DNA of 64,000 bases from Platanthera guangdongensis (lineage: Eukaryota; Streptophyta; Magnoliopsida; Asparagales; Orchidaceae): assembly GCA_039583875.1 (NCBI GenBank), contig CM077166.1, positions 82,334,564-82,398,563 on the forward strand. The letters run 5' to 3'. A program made the position numbers and the translations under genes. The notes beneath the pieces are model-generated. The model made no database searches, was not told the origin of the DNA, and saw nothing but the letters and a program-made list of their open reading frames with translations. Of this stretch, positions 32,917-43,639 are shown piece after piece (positions within the stretch are counted from its first letter, which is position 1; every line of letters begins with the position of its first letter).

Positions 32917-34872
32917 ATGGGCGGAGGCGGCGGCGACGCGGACGGCCGAAGCAAATGCGCTTGGACCTTCTCCGAGCACGATTTCCCTCGCGCCGTCATC
33001 ACAGAGCGCGAATACTTGGAAGCTCTAGGCGACCACATCCCGGCCGGGTTTTCTACGAGGCGACCTGATGAGAGGGAGAAGATCAACGACCTATTTGGGG
33101 ATGAGCTCGCCATCCCCCTCGCTCACTTCGAGGTGGGCCTGCGACTTCCCCTGTGGCCCGAGGTGCGCCAGGTGCTCAAATACTTCGGGGTCGTCCTGGG
33201 CCAGATGACCCCGAACTCCATCGCCGTCATGATGGGGTTCGCCTGCTTCTTGCGAGAGGAGCGGGTGGAGTTCAGCCTCGCAGTATTCCGGAAGCTGTTC
33301 TCTTTCAGGGCGAACCGAGACGGGACGGCCTACTTCTCCAGCGCCCACCTCAAGGTGCGGGAGACTGTCAACAAGAGCCACAACTGGCTGAAGAAGTTCC
33401 TGTTCGTCAAGGGGGACTTCGGCAACGTGCCCTTCTCGCCGGTGCAGCTCAGCGAGGCGAGCTACCGGCCACCCAACCTAGGCGGCCATGAAGCCGACCT
33501 GTTCGCGTTCTTCGTCGGGAAGAACTTCGTGGTCGCGTTCCTGCGCCGCCACCTTGACGATCTCGCGGTTGTCCCGCCGGGGGGAGGTTTGCTACTCGTC
33601 TCCATTAGTCCTTACTTTCCCACTCTTCTTTCATCTCACCTTCCCTTCTTCGCAGGCGAACGCGACATTCCCCTTCATCCTCCTTACGAAAGCGCCCGGA
33701 TCCCCCCCGGGGTTCTCGCCCGCGCCCAGGCCGCGGATGCCGCTCAGCGCGACATCTCATCGGTCCCGGCCAAGAAGCGACCGGGCGGCGGGCAGTCAGC
33801 GCCTCCGCCGAAGTCGGCGAAGACCGCGGATCAGCAACCATCCGCAGGCCAAAGAAAGGGCAAGGCCCCCGCGGTCTTGCCGACTGAGGCCCCCTCGCCC
33901 CCGCTGGTTGTTTCGACCAGCGATTCCCCGGTCGGGGCGGCGGGCACCTCCGCGCCGCCGGGCGGGTCTGGAGCCGCTGCGGAGCCGGTGCCGAGAGGGC
34001 ATCGGAACTTCGGCTACGGCGAGAGGTACTTGGATGAGCTCGGCGTCCCGCTCCTGGCTTGGGACAAGGAGTCGAATCGCGCAACGATCTCGACCCTGCT
34101 GCCGAGCTGGATGGAACAGGACACAATCGGCGGGGAGGCGTACAGCTTCTCCTTTGGGTTGTACTCGCGCGAAGACGCCGCCATATTCGACAAGGAGGAG
34201 ACACGGGTGCTGATCCATGAGAGCGCGCGGGCCCAGCTGCGCGGCCTGGAGCTGGCGCACATGGTGGGGCGACGCTGTACCCAGGTGGAGCGGAACGCCG
34301 CGTCCATCCAAAAGATGGCGGAGGAGAAGGAAGAGGCCCGAAGCTCGCTCGGGAGGACGCGGATCTTCAGAGAGGGCGAGCCGCCGCCGCCGAGGAGACC
34401 CTCGCGCAATATCTGGGCGGGGTGGTACGCTCTCAACCGGAGCTAATCTCTTCTTCTTGCGAACGCAGCTTATGATGATTCCTATTCCGTTTTTCAGGAC
34501 GCGGCGACGGCGAGCCGGATGGGCGCCGAGATTGCCACCCTTCGCCAGGAGAAGGCGGCGCTGGAGGCCCGGGTACGCGAGCTGGAGGCCGCTGCCGCTG
34601 TCCCTCCTCCGGCCAGCGGGGTCTGCCCGCGCGAGCACCTCTCCGACTACGACCTGGAAGTGCTAATGCAGAAGAACGCGGCCAGCGCAGCGAGATACAC
34701 GATGCAGACGCTGAGGCGCGCGGATCTGCTTACGAGCGAGGCAGCGGGACTCTCGGCAAAAGACGTGGTGCCGGCGCTGTTCCTCCCCGTCCGCCGGAGC
34801 CCGGCGACAGAAGCTTCCAGCCGCTTTAGGGTTTCTAGGTCTCGTGTTTTTTGTAATCTGCCTTGTAGATGA
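32917..34872 (+). CDS. Element E antisense ORF 2, Transposase_28-type ('putative gypsy type transposon') protein
   Basis: The N-terminal half resembles the plant family annotated as putative gypsy-type transposon (Transposase_28): residues about 55-130 include AIPLAHFEVGLRLPLWPEVR, a LGQMTPNSIAVMMGFACFL block and FSFRANRDGTAYFSS. A 69-bp intron-like insert (33587-33655, GT...TTCGCAG, no stop, multiple of three) lies near residue 223. Then come a proline/alanine-rich linker and a helical C-terminal part. The frame stops at 34446. A second intron-like gap (about 34425-34497, ending TTTTTCAG) leads to an exon with a coiled coil (EIATLRQEKAALEARVRELE) ending at 34872. A small frame slip near 34360 is likely. 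I chose the ATG at 32917 because it follows the TATA box. Function unknown; the family occurs in Tat-type retrotransposons. Confidence 0.65.
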
Positions 34873-35043
34873 ACATTATGTGTAAAAATCTGGTCTGTGT
34901 TGTATGCGCGAGTTGCGCTTATACTCTATATTTCTGTCTATTGTTCCTTTTACACACTGTTCTTTTTACACTTCTCGCCTGTCTTGTTTTCTAACGATGT
35001 CATTGCCGGACGGCGCGACCCGTCCCAGTGGCCCGGCTCTGAC

Positions 35044-35165
35044 GAGGCGAGCTGGCTCGTCCGCCGAGCGAGGCAAGCTGGTTCGTCCGCCGAGCGAGGC
35101 GAGCTTGCTCGTCTGCCGAGCGAGGCGAGCTTGCTCGTCTGCCGAGCGAGGTGAGCTGGCTCGCC
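35044..35165. repeat. 27-bp tandem repeat in element E
   Basis: Four to five copies of a GCGAGGCGAGCTTGCTCGTC-type unit, just after antisense ORF 2. Confidence 0.85.
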
Positions 35166-35339
35166 CCTCGGCCGCATGCTTAGATCTCTGTGGACTCTCG
35201 CCCAGGCCTTTGTGTTTACTCGACCACCTTTCCCGGGGCTTGAGGGTGGGGCTATGCTAGACCCTTTCCTTCTTTTCTGGCTAACTCTTGCGATTCCGTC
35301 CTGCTGCGCACGCTTTTCGGGCAGTTTCCGGCCTTGCCG

Positions 35340-37130
35340 GCTAGGTGGGAGTCTGACAACGCAATTTGCTCTAGGTCGCAGGCCATTGCTTTCTGGATCA
35401 TTCCATCGAGTGATTTCCTTCCGCCCTGCCAGCTAGGTGGGAGCCTGGCAGCGGGATCTTCCCGAGGCTAGGGATGACACCGAGTGACTTCCGGCCCTGC
35501 CAGCTAGGTGGGAGCCTGGCGGGGATCTTCTCTCTGGGGTCCAGATCATTCCATCGAGTGACTTCCGGCCCTGCCAGCTAGGTGGGAGCCTGGCAGCGGG
35601 ATCTTCTCGAGGCTAGGGATGACACCGAGTGACTCCGGCCCTGCCAGCTAGGTGGGAGCTGGTAGCGGGATCTTCTCGGGGTCCAAGTTCATTCCATCGA
35701 GTGACTTCCGGCCTGCCAGCTAGGTGGGAGCCTGGCAGCGGATCTTCCCGAGGCTAGGGATGACACCGAGTGACTTCCGGCCCTGCCAGCTAGGTGGGAG
35801 CCTGGCAGCGGGGTCTTCTCGGGTCCAAGTTCATTCCATCGAGTGACTTCCGGCCCTGCCAGCTAGGTGGGAGCCTGGCAGCGGGATCTTCTCAGCTAGG
35901 GATGACACCGATGACTTCCGGCCCTGCCGCTAGGTGGGGCTGGTAGCGGGATCTTCTCGGGGTCCAAGTTCATTCCATCGAGTGACTTCCGGCCCTGCCA
36001 GCTAGGTGGGAGCTCTGGCAGCGGGATCTTCCCGAGGCTAGGGATGACACCGAGTGACTTCCGGCCCTGCCAGCTAGGTGGGAGCCTGCAGCGGGATCTT
36101 CTCGGGGTCCAAGTTCATTCCATCGAGTGACTTCCGGCCCTGCCAGCTAGGTGGGAGCCTGGCAGCGGATCTTCTCGAGGCTAGGGATGACACCGAGTGA
36201 CTTCCGGCCCTGCCAGCTAGGTGGGAGCCTGGCAGCGGATCTTCTCGGGGTCCAAGTTCATTCCATCGAGTGACTTCCGGCCCTGCCAGCTAGGTGGGAG
36301 CCTGGCAGCGGGATCTTCTCGAGGCTAGGGATGACACCGAGTGACTTCCGGCCCTGCCAGCTAGGTGGGAGCCTGGCAGCGGGATCTTCTCGGGGTCCAA
36401 GTTCATTCCATCGAGTGACTTCCGGCCCTGCCAGCTAGGTGGGAGCCTGGCAGCGGGATCTTCTCGAGGCTAGGGATGACACCGAGTGACTTCCGGCCCT
36501 GCCAGCTAGGTGGGAGCCTGGCAGCGGGATCTTCTCGGGGTCCAAGTTCATTCCATCGAGTGACTTCCGGCCCTGCCAGCTAGGTGGGAGCCTGGCAGCG
36601 GGATCTTCCCGAGGCTAGGGATGACACCGAGTGACTTCCGGCCCTGCCAGCTAGGTGGGAGCCTGGCAGCGGGGTCTTCTCGGGGTCCAAGTTCATTCCA
36701 TCGAGTGACTTCCGGCCCTGCCAGCTAGGTGGGAGCCTGGCAGCGGGATCTTCTCGAGGCTAGGGATGACACCGAGTGACTTCCGGCCCTGCCAGCTAGG
36801 TGGGAGCCTGGCAGCGGGATCTTCTCGGGGTCCAAGTTCATTCCATCGAGTGACTTCCGGCCCTGCCAGCTAGGTGGGAGCCTGGCAGCGGGATCTTCTC
36901 GAGGCTAGGGATGACACCGATGACTTCCGGCCCTGCCAGCTAGGTGGGAAGCCTGGCAGCGGATCTTCTCGGGGTCCAAGTTCATTCCATCGAGTGACTT
37001 CCGGCCCTGCCAGCTAGGTGGAGCCTGGCAGCGGGATCTTCTCGAGGCTAGGGATGACACCGAGTGACTTCCGGCCTGCCAGCTAGGGGGAGCCTGGCAG
37101 CGGGATCTTCTCGGGGTCCAAGTTCATTCC
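35340..37130. repeat. Tandem repeat array of element E (about 143-bp dimeric unit)
   Basis: About twelve dimers of two half-units. Both start CTTCCGGCCCTGCCAGCTAG, then GGGAGCCTGGCAGCGGGATC; one ends AGGGATGACACCGAGTGA, the other AAGTTCATTCCATCGAGTGA. This is the same design as array B of element C, with consistent family-specific substitutions. Many copies lack single bases, mostly in G or C runs. The array lies between integrase and the antisense ORFs. The gap 37131-37318 is UTR-like with no gene. Confidence 0.95.
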
Positions 37131-37318
37131 AACTCTCTGAGCAAGCATAGATATGACATTCCTGGGGGGGGATGAGAAGAAAAGCTTCATTATGAGAAAT
37201 CAGGTTGTTTACAGAAAATTAGGGAAAAAATCTCTTCAAGCCGTCTCCACTCCAGGTGAGACTCAGGGCCTCGCCTCTACATTTTGGAGCCGATAGCCCC
37301 CCGACTTCAAAACTTCCT

Positions 37319-39459
37319 TCACAATGAATGGCCCCTCCCAGCTGGGTTGAGTTTCCCTACAGGCGCTGACCGCCCTGCCGCGTCCACCTTCTTCAGTACC
37401 AGGTCCCCTTCCGTGAACTGCTTGACCCTGACATGCTTGTCAAAGTATTTCGCCATCCTCCTTTTGACCTCCTCCTGTCGGACGGCCGAAAGATCCCTCA
37501 ACTCTTCTACCATGTCGAGGGAGAGTCTCAGCTCCTCCCCATTCTCGGCTTGCCATTCCTCTCGGCCTTCCCTGGCCGTTCCGACCCGCGGCGTTTGAAC
37601 TTCAAATTCTATGGGGAGCACCGCCTCGCACCCATGGGAGAGCTTGAAGGGGGTCTCCCCCGTGGCCGTATTTGGGGTGGTTCTAAGGGCCCAAAGGACG
37701 GCGGGGAGCTGCTCCACCCAGCTCCCCCTCAGGTTTTCCACCTTCTTTTTGAGGAGATTGACGATGATTTTGTTCGCCGCCTCCACCTGCCCGTTGCTCC
37801 TGGGTGGTGGACCGAGGCGAATCTGAGGTCGATCCCTAGCTGCTCGCAAAAACTGGTGAACTCGGCGCTGGCGAACTGAGGCCCGTTGTCTGTGACGATG
37901 GCCTGGGGCAGCCCATGGCGACAGATGATCTCCCCCCAAACGAAGTTCCTGATTACCTGGGAGGTCACCTCTGCCAACGCCTTCACCTCCATCCACTTTG
38001 AGAAGTAGTCGATCATTACCAGGAGGAACCTTCTCTGGCCGCTAGCCTGGGGGAACGGCCCGACCAAATCCATTCCCCAGATTGCAAAGGGCCAGGGGGC
38101 CGTGATGCTCTTGAGTTGCTGGGCCGGCTGTAGCTGGAGGGGGGCAAATAGCTGGCACTTATGACATCTTCTTGCGAACTCCGCGGCGTCTCGGCCCAGG
38201 GTGGGCCAGAAATACCCCTGCCGGACTATCCTCCCCTCCAGGGTCCGACTCCCGGAATGACTCCCGCACTCCCCGGAGTGGACTTCTTCCAAGATCCTCT
38301 GCGCCTCGCCCTCGGACACGCAGCGAGCCAGCATCCCGGAAAGGGTCTTTCTGTATAGTTGCCCGTCTTTGAGGAGGTAGTAGGCGGACTTGTGCCTCAA
38401 CTTCTTCTTGTCTACTCCCTCCGGATACTCTCCCGTGGAGAGGAAAGCTATTACCGGGTCCATCCACGAGGGCTGCTGATCGATCTCCATGAGCTCCCCC
38501 TCTTCGATGGAGGGGCGGAACAGGTCGGTGATGGTGCCCCCCATCCGGGGGCCATGCTTCGCCAGTTGGTCGGCCTGTTCATTCTTTTCCCTTGGCACGT
38601 GTTGGATGGAGAAGGTCTGGAAGGTCCCTATGACCCCCTTCACTTTGGCCAAGTATAACTTCAAAGCGGGCTCCCTTGCTTCGAACTCCCGTTGATCTGG
38701 GAAGCCACCACCATGGAGTCGGTCAGAACTTCCACATCCAGCACCCCCAACTCTCTGGCCAGGCGTAGTCCCCGCTATCACTGCTTCGTACTCGGCCTGG
38801 TTGTTAGTAATGGGGAAATGTACCACCACCGTCTGCTCAATCTGAGTCCCTTGGGGGCTCTCCAGGACCACTCCTATCCCGAGTGAATGCCTTCCTGAGG
38901 CTCCATCCACCCTCACCTTCCAAGGAGCCGGGCAAGTGAGCTCCTCCTCTGCTACTTCTACCACGTAGTCGGCCAGGAAGTCGGCCATCGCTTGAGCTTT
39001 GATCGAGAGTCGTGGCACGAAGGAGACATCGAACTCGCTTAGCTCCACCGACCACTTGGCCAGCCGGCCCGAGTGCTCCACCCCCTCGAAGATATTGCGG
39101 AGAGGATGGTCTGTCACCACTCGGATCGAGTGCGCCTGGAAGTAAGGCCGTAGCCTCCGGGCCGAGATGATTAATGCGAACGCGAGCTTCTCCAGGATCG
39201 GATACCGGAGTTCGGCCTTCCTCAGGACCCGGCTGACGTAATAGACAGGGAGCTGTCTCTTCCCCTCTTCTCGAACCAAGACGGAGCTCAGGGCCTCTGC
39301 CCCGACCCCGAGATATAGGAACAAGTCTTCACCCTCCTTCGGCCCCTGGAGCAGCGGGGCCTGTGTTAGCTGCGCCTTGAGGGCCTGGAACGCCTCCTCG
39401 CATTCCTTAGTCCATTCGAACCTCTGGCCCCCCCTCAGCGTTTTGAAGAAGGGGAGCAC
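37319..39459 (-). pseudogene. pol: Element E RNase H, second RNase H and integrase (frameshifted)
   Basis: Minus-strand frame from 39459: the RT tail/RNase H start (RFEWTKECEEAFQALKAQLT), RNase H proper (RVVTDHPLRNIF, AMADFLADY), then a second RNase H-like domain (WKVRVDGASGRHSLGIGVVL, ITNNQAEYEAVIAG) typical of Tat elements. Integrase follows with zinc region HSGEC...CHKCQLF and catalytic Asp residues in WGMDLVGPF and IVTDNGPQF. Near 37800 an indel moves reading to the frame ending at 37319, which carries SNGQVEAANK with the catalytic Glu and the C-terminal LRTTPNTATGETPF motif. No chromodomain is visible. The shift after EAVIAG (about 38790) may be another small error. Catalytic residues of integrase are all present. 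Confidence 0.9.
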
Positions 39460-40761
39460 TTCTCCCCTGCCCGAGAGAGGAAGCGGCTCAGTCCTGCTAG
39501 CTTCCCCGTCAACCGTTGGACCTCCTTCGCATTCCGCGGGGACCCCAACTCCAAGATTGCCTTGACCTTATCGGGATTCGGCTCGACCCCCGCGGGGGTG
39601 AGGAGATGCCCCAAGAACTTCCCCCGGCTAGCCCCGAAAACACACTTAAGGGGTTCAGCCGCATCTTGTATCGGCGCAGGGTGGTGAACGTCTCCTCCAG
39701 GTCCCGGAGGTGGGAGTCCACGTCTCGGCTCTTGATCATGAGGTCGTCCACGTAGACCTCCAAGTTTCTCCCCCTTTGCTCCTTGAAGACCCTGTCCATC
39801 ATTTTTGATAGGTGGCACCAGCGTTCTTCAACCCGAACGGCATCATCTTGTAGCAATAGCAGTCGTCCCCTGTGATGAATGAGACATCCTTTATGTCCGG
39901 GGGGTGCATCCTGATCTGATGGTAACCTGAAAATGCATCTAAAAAACTCATTACAGAAAAACCGACGGCTGAGTCAACCAGCGCGTCGATCCGAGGCAAG
40001 GGGTAACAATCCTTAGGACAAGCTTTATTAAGAAGGGAAAAATCGATACACAGGCGCCAGCGGCCGTCTCCCTTTTTGACCATCACAACGTTCGAGACCC
40101 AGCCGGGGTATTGAATTTCGGACACGAAGCCCGCTTTGAGAAGTTTTGCCACCTCCTCCCTGATGGGCTCCGCTAGCTTGTCCGCCGTGGATCTCTTCTT
40201 CTGCTGGACGGGGCGTGTTCCCGGGTCCAGGTTGAGGCGGTGGGAAGCCACATCCGCGTCAACCCCCGGCATCTCCGCGGCGCTCCAGGCGAAGATGTCC
40301 ACGTTCTTCTGGATGCACTCCAGCATCCTGCCCTGGTCCTCCGGGGTCAGCCCCCCGCTGACGCGGATCTTCTCCACCCTGCCTCCGCGGTGAGCACTTC
40401 CAGCTCCACCACCTCCTCTGCGGCCTCCAGTCTGGACTGCTCCCCCCATCCCTCGCATCCCTTCCTCCTGAGCGGGGACCTCTACCTCCATCTCCCCTGC
40501 CACGGCCCTTACTTCGACCACTTCCTCCAAACCTCCTCCTCCCGCCTTTCCTGCGCAGCCCTTCACCTCCAGCTCCACCTCTCCGGCTCCCTGCTCGTTT
40601 GCCTCCATCCTCCGCCCCATCTCCTCGGCCCCTTCCTGCCAAGAGATGGTGTTCACCGCGGTGACGTAGCATTCCCGTGCCACCTTAGGGTCTCCCCTAA
40701 CCCTGACCTGCGCCCCCTCAGCGTTGAACTTCAAGCACTGATGGAAAGATGAGGGACGCAA
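39435..40761 (-). pseudogene. pol: Element E reverse transcriptase (frameshifted)
   Basis: RT of the Tat type. From 40761 the frame holds the pol linker, then DPGTRPVQQKKR, YPGWVSNVVMVKKGDGRWRL, the CIDFSLLNKACPKDCYPLPR segment, SFLDAFSGYHQIRMH and CYKMMPFGLKNAGATYQK. A shift near 39805 moves to MMDRVFKEQRGRNLEVYVDD, with the catalytic YVDD at 39743-39754. A second shift near 39640 gives GKFLGHLLTPAGVEPNPDK and LTGKLAGLSRFLSRAGE. All RT motifs are intact, so the breaks are indels between good blocks rather than decay. Confidence 0.9.
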
Positions 40762-41612
40762 CGGAAGGCACTGATCAGGGGCCTCCCGAAGATTGCGCTG
40801 TAGCTGCTGGGGGCGTCCACAATGACGAACTTGCAGTTTCGGGACTGCCCCCCCAGGGTTACGTGGAGGCCGACTCCTCCCTCTACCTCCTTCCTCTCTC
40901 CCGAGAACCCGAACAAGGGCCCGTCCGAGGCCAGCACCCTCTTAGCTTCCACCTGCATCGCGTCAAACGCCTTCTTGAAGACGACGTTCACGGAACTCCC
41001 ATTGTCCACTAGGATCCGAGAGACAGTGAAGTTCTCGATGGCGGCCTTGATGACCAACGCATCACAGAACGGATCCTCGTGGTCCGGCATATCACTTCTA
41101 GAGAAAGTGATCCTCTCCTCTGGCGGCGGGGTTTGGGACGTAGAGGCGACGCTCCGCCGATACATGGTGTGGAGACTCGCCTTGCGGGAAGCCTCGACCC
41201 CCACTCCCCCGTGGATCACTCCGATCATTCCTCGGGTCCCCACATCCACCCGGTCTTCACAGCGATCCTCGTCCGTCCGAGGCAGGACCTCCTCGATCCT
41301 TACTTCCTGCCGCACCTCCTCCTGCTGCTGCTGTCGCCCCCTGTTCTCTCTCATCTCCAAGAATTCCGGGCACGTGGCCGTTGCGTGCCCCTCTTCCTGA
41401 TGGAAGTCGCAGTAGGGCAGTTCCACCCTGAACTCCCTTCTCCTCCTCCTCATGACCCCTCTCCTTGCTCCCAGAGCTATGGCCATGGCCTCCTCCTGAT
41501 CGGGAGCCGCGGCCTCTGACCCTGCCTCCAGCCTGGGGGGTGGAACTGGTCCTGCCTCCCCTGATAGTGGCCTCTCCCGTAGTATCCCCTCTGTGGCCCC
41601 TGCCCCTGCCAC
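40731..41612 (-). pseudogene. Element E gag C-terminus (zinc knuckle) and protease
   Basis: The frame carries a knuckle-like YCDFHQEEGHATATC (a common Tat gag form, CX2HX4-type) at about residues 65-85. After a linker comes retropepsin with ILVDNGSSVNVVF (catalytic DNGS, where most have DTG or DSG) and the later motif YSAIFGRPLI. The end shifts into the RT frame near 40750. It is continuous in function with gag upstream, though in another frame. Confidence 0.8.
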
Positions 41613-42698
41613 TCTGGTCTCCAGCCCAGCCTACGGTCGGGCTCCTGACGCCCCCATCCCGGTTGCTGTCCTTGGAGCTGCCTCTGCTCCCTCTGCCTGG
41701 GCTCCTCCCTCCTCTCTTCCTGTCTTCTTCCTCCCCTCGACTCCTTCTCCTCCTCAGTCGCCCACCTGGCCAACTTTCTCGCAAATTCTGGGTTCGACGC
41801 TTCCCCGTCGACCTCTCTCGCCGCCCTCTCCATCAGCTCCTCGTAGGAGAGGGGGGGAATCCTCTTCAGCTCCATGCGGAAGAAACCCTGCTGCAGGCCC
41901 AGTGTGAAGGCCATCATCAGACTGTGGCCCGGCATCTCCTGAACTTGGTAACCTCCTCCTGGAACCGATCGACGTAGCTCCCCAACGTCTCGTTTACCCC
42001 CTGCTTTATGTGGAACAGGGACTCAGACTCCTTCTTCCTCTTCTTTGCGGTTGTGAACCTCAACATGAACCCTCGGCGTAGGTCCTCGAAGCAATAGATG
42101 GAACTGGCCGGCAGTGGTGGAACCACTCCCTCGCCTTATCCCGGAGGGTGATGGCGAAGAGACGGCACTTGAATCCGTCCGACATCTGACGGATGGAGAC
42201 CACGTCTTCGAACCACTGGACGTGCTGAACCGGGTCTCCCTTCCCGGTGTAGTAGGTCATCTCGGGCTCTCTGAACCCGTCTGGTACTGGAGCTGAGGAG
42301 ACCAGCTCGCTAAAAGGGCTGCCTCCCCCCACCTGGCGGGCCGGCGAGTCACGCGGACCCAGCTCGCCGAATCGGCCTCGGCCTGCCGAGCCGGGGAAGA
42401 GCTCGCGCCCCGAGAGCTCGCTCCCCCGACCTTCCTCAGCCACTTCCTTCCCGGCTCGCCTGCCAGGAGCGTCCTCGCCCAGAGAGGGGGCGGCTGCGAT
42501 CTGGGCTGCCGGAGTCGAACACTCGGCCCGCACGCCGAGTGCGATCTTGACGAGATCCAGCACCTCGTTCCTGAAGTCTTCAAACATCCCCACTGTCGCG
42601 AGAGGTGGGTTGGGCGGCGAGTTCTGCCTGTCAGATCCTTGACCTCCCGTCATTGAGCTCGCCGAAGCTTTTCCGCACTGACCACTTTCCACGCTCAC
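41477..42698 (-). pseudogene. gag: Element E gag (frameshifted)
   Basis: Retrotransposon Gag region. Starting from MSVESGQCGKASASSM at 42698, residues about 140-200 give MTYYTGKGDPVQHVQWFEDV, MSDGFKCRLFAITL and AREWFHH, the usual Tat gag core. An indel near 42105 moves to SIYCFEDLRRGFMLRFTTAK, then GVNETLGSYVDRFQEEVTKF. A further shift near 41930 gives the LSYEELMERAAREVDGE block and an R/E/Q-rich tail. Other possible upstream ATGs were not excluded. Confidence 0.85.
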
Positions 42699-42705
42699 CG
42701 CACCA
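42688..42705 (-). other. Primer-binding-site-like sequence of element E
   Basis: The minus strand reads TGGTGCGGTGAGCGTGG three bases from the right LTR. Identical to element C at this place. tRNA not identified. Confidence 0.6.
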
Positions 42706-42708
42706 AAA

Positions 42709-43634
42709 TGTTGAAACCGGAAACCGGCCTCTTGTGGAGTTCGACCCTTGGGTAAGGGGTGGTCTCGTGCCTACTTCGCACCTGCAAGAAAAACAACGAG
42801 AGAGACAAGAAGAGACAGACCCAAGGGCTCGGCAGGGAGGTCCCACCACAAACCCGGAAGATCTCTGAGCGCTTCCCCTCCTTAGCCAAGAGCCGAGCTA
42901 AGGTACTCTCAGAGAACACTTGAAAATGAGAGCAAGGAGGCACTGAAAGCGTGTCCTCTGAGGTACCCCTTGGGTCTTATTTATAGATTTTCAGAATCTG
43001 AACTGCCAATAACCGAAAGGACTGACCTGGAAGTACCAAAAGACCCCTGGATGGGTCTGCCAACAGCCAAACTCCGCTGTTTCTGAACAGCTATGCGCAG
43101 TCCAACCTGGCCTGCCAACAGCGAGGCTCCGCTGTTCTGAGTAGCTATTCGCACCCCCGGGCGGTCAGCTCGCCTTCAGTTCTCCCGCAGAAGGCGGGTG
43201 CGACCCGGCTCTGGGGCTCGCCTACCCTCACTGGGCGAGTGCGAGCCGATATGGGCGAGCCGCCTGCCTTTTGCCGGGCGGATCGGCGGTCAGGTCGCGC
43301 TCGGGGTCCGGATCGCTTGCGGCGGGTCGCCAATCGCGGGTCCGGCTCGCTTGCGGCGGGTCGCCAGCTCGGGTCCGGCTCGCTTGCTGCGGGTCGCCAG
43401 CTCGGGTCCGGCTCGCTTGCTGCGGGTCGCCAGCTCGGGTCCGGCTCGCTTGCTGCGGGTCGCCAGTTCGGGTCCGGCTCGCTTGCTGCGGGTTGCCAGC
43501 TCGCTCGCCTGAGATGGGCAGGAGCGGGCCAGCCCTTTAGTCGTTCAGCCCGTCCTGCCGCTTGGGTGCGAGTCGCGGGGGCAGGCCTGTTCAACCTCCC
43601 TGGTGGGACCCGCTCGCCGGACACAGGTTGTACA
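42709..43634 (-). repeat. Element E right (5') LTR
   Basis: Near-identical to 30235-31159 and carries the 33-bp array at about 43312-43506. Followed by CAGAC and the rest of D's LTR. Confidence 0.96.
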
Positions 43635-43639
43635 CAGAC

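Larger units (their letters stand above)
30235..43634 (-). mobile_element. Element E: Tat-type (RIRE2/Grande-like) Ty3/gypsy element with antisense ORFs
   Basis: A 13.4-kb insertion: LTRs 30235-31159 and 42709-43634, CAGAC duplications, gag-pol on the minus strand from about 42700 to 37320. This is followed (in element direction) by a tandem-repeat zone (37130-35340), two ORFs on the opposite strand (34872-31355) and a PPT. A second RNase H-like domain and antisense ORFs after pol are features of the Tat lineage. The LTRs differ by about four substitutions and five single-base homopolymer indels over 926 bp, so the insertion is recent. The gag-pol frame is broken several times by small indels, some of which may be sequencing error. 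Confidence 0.94.
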
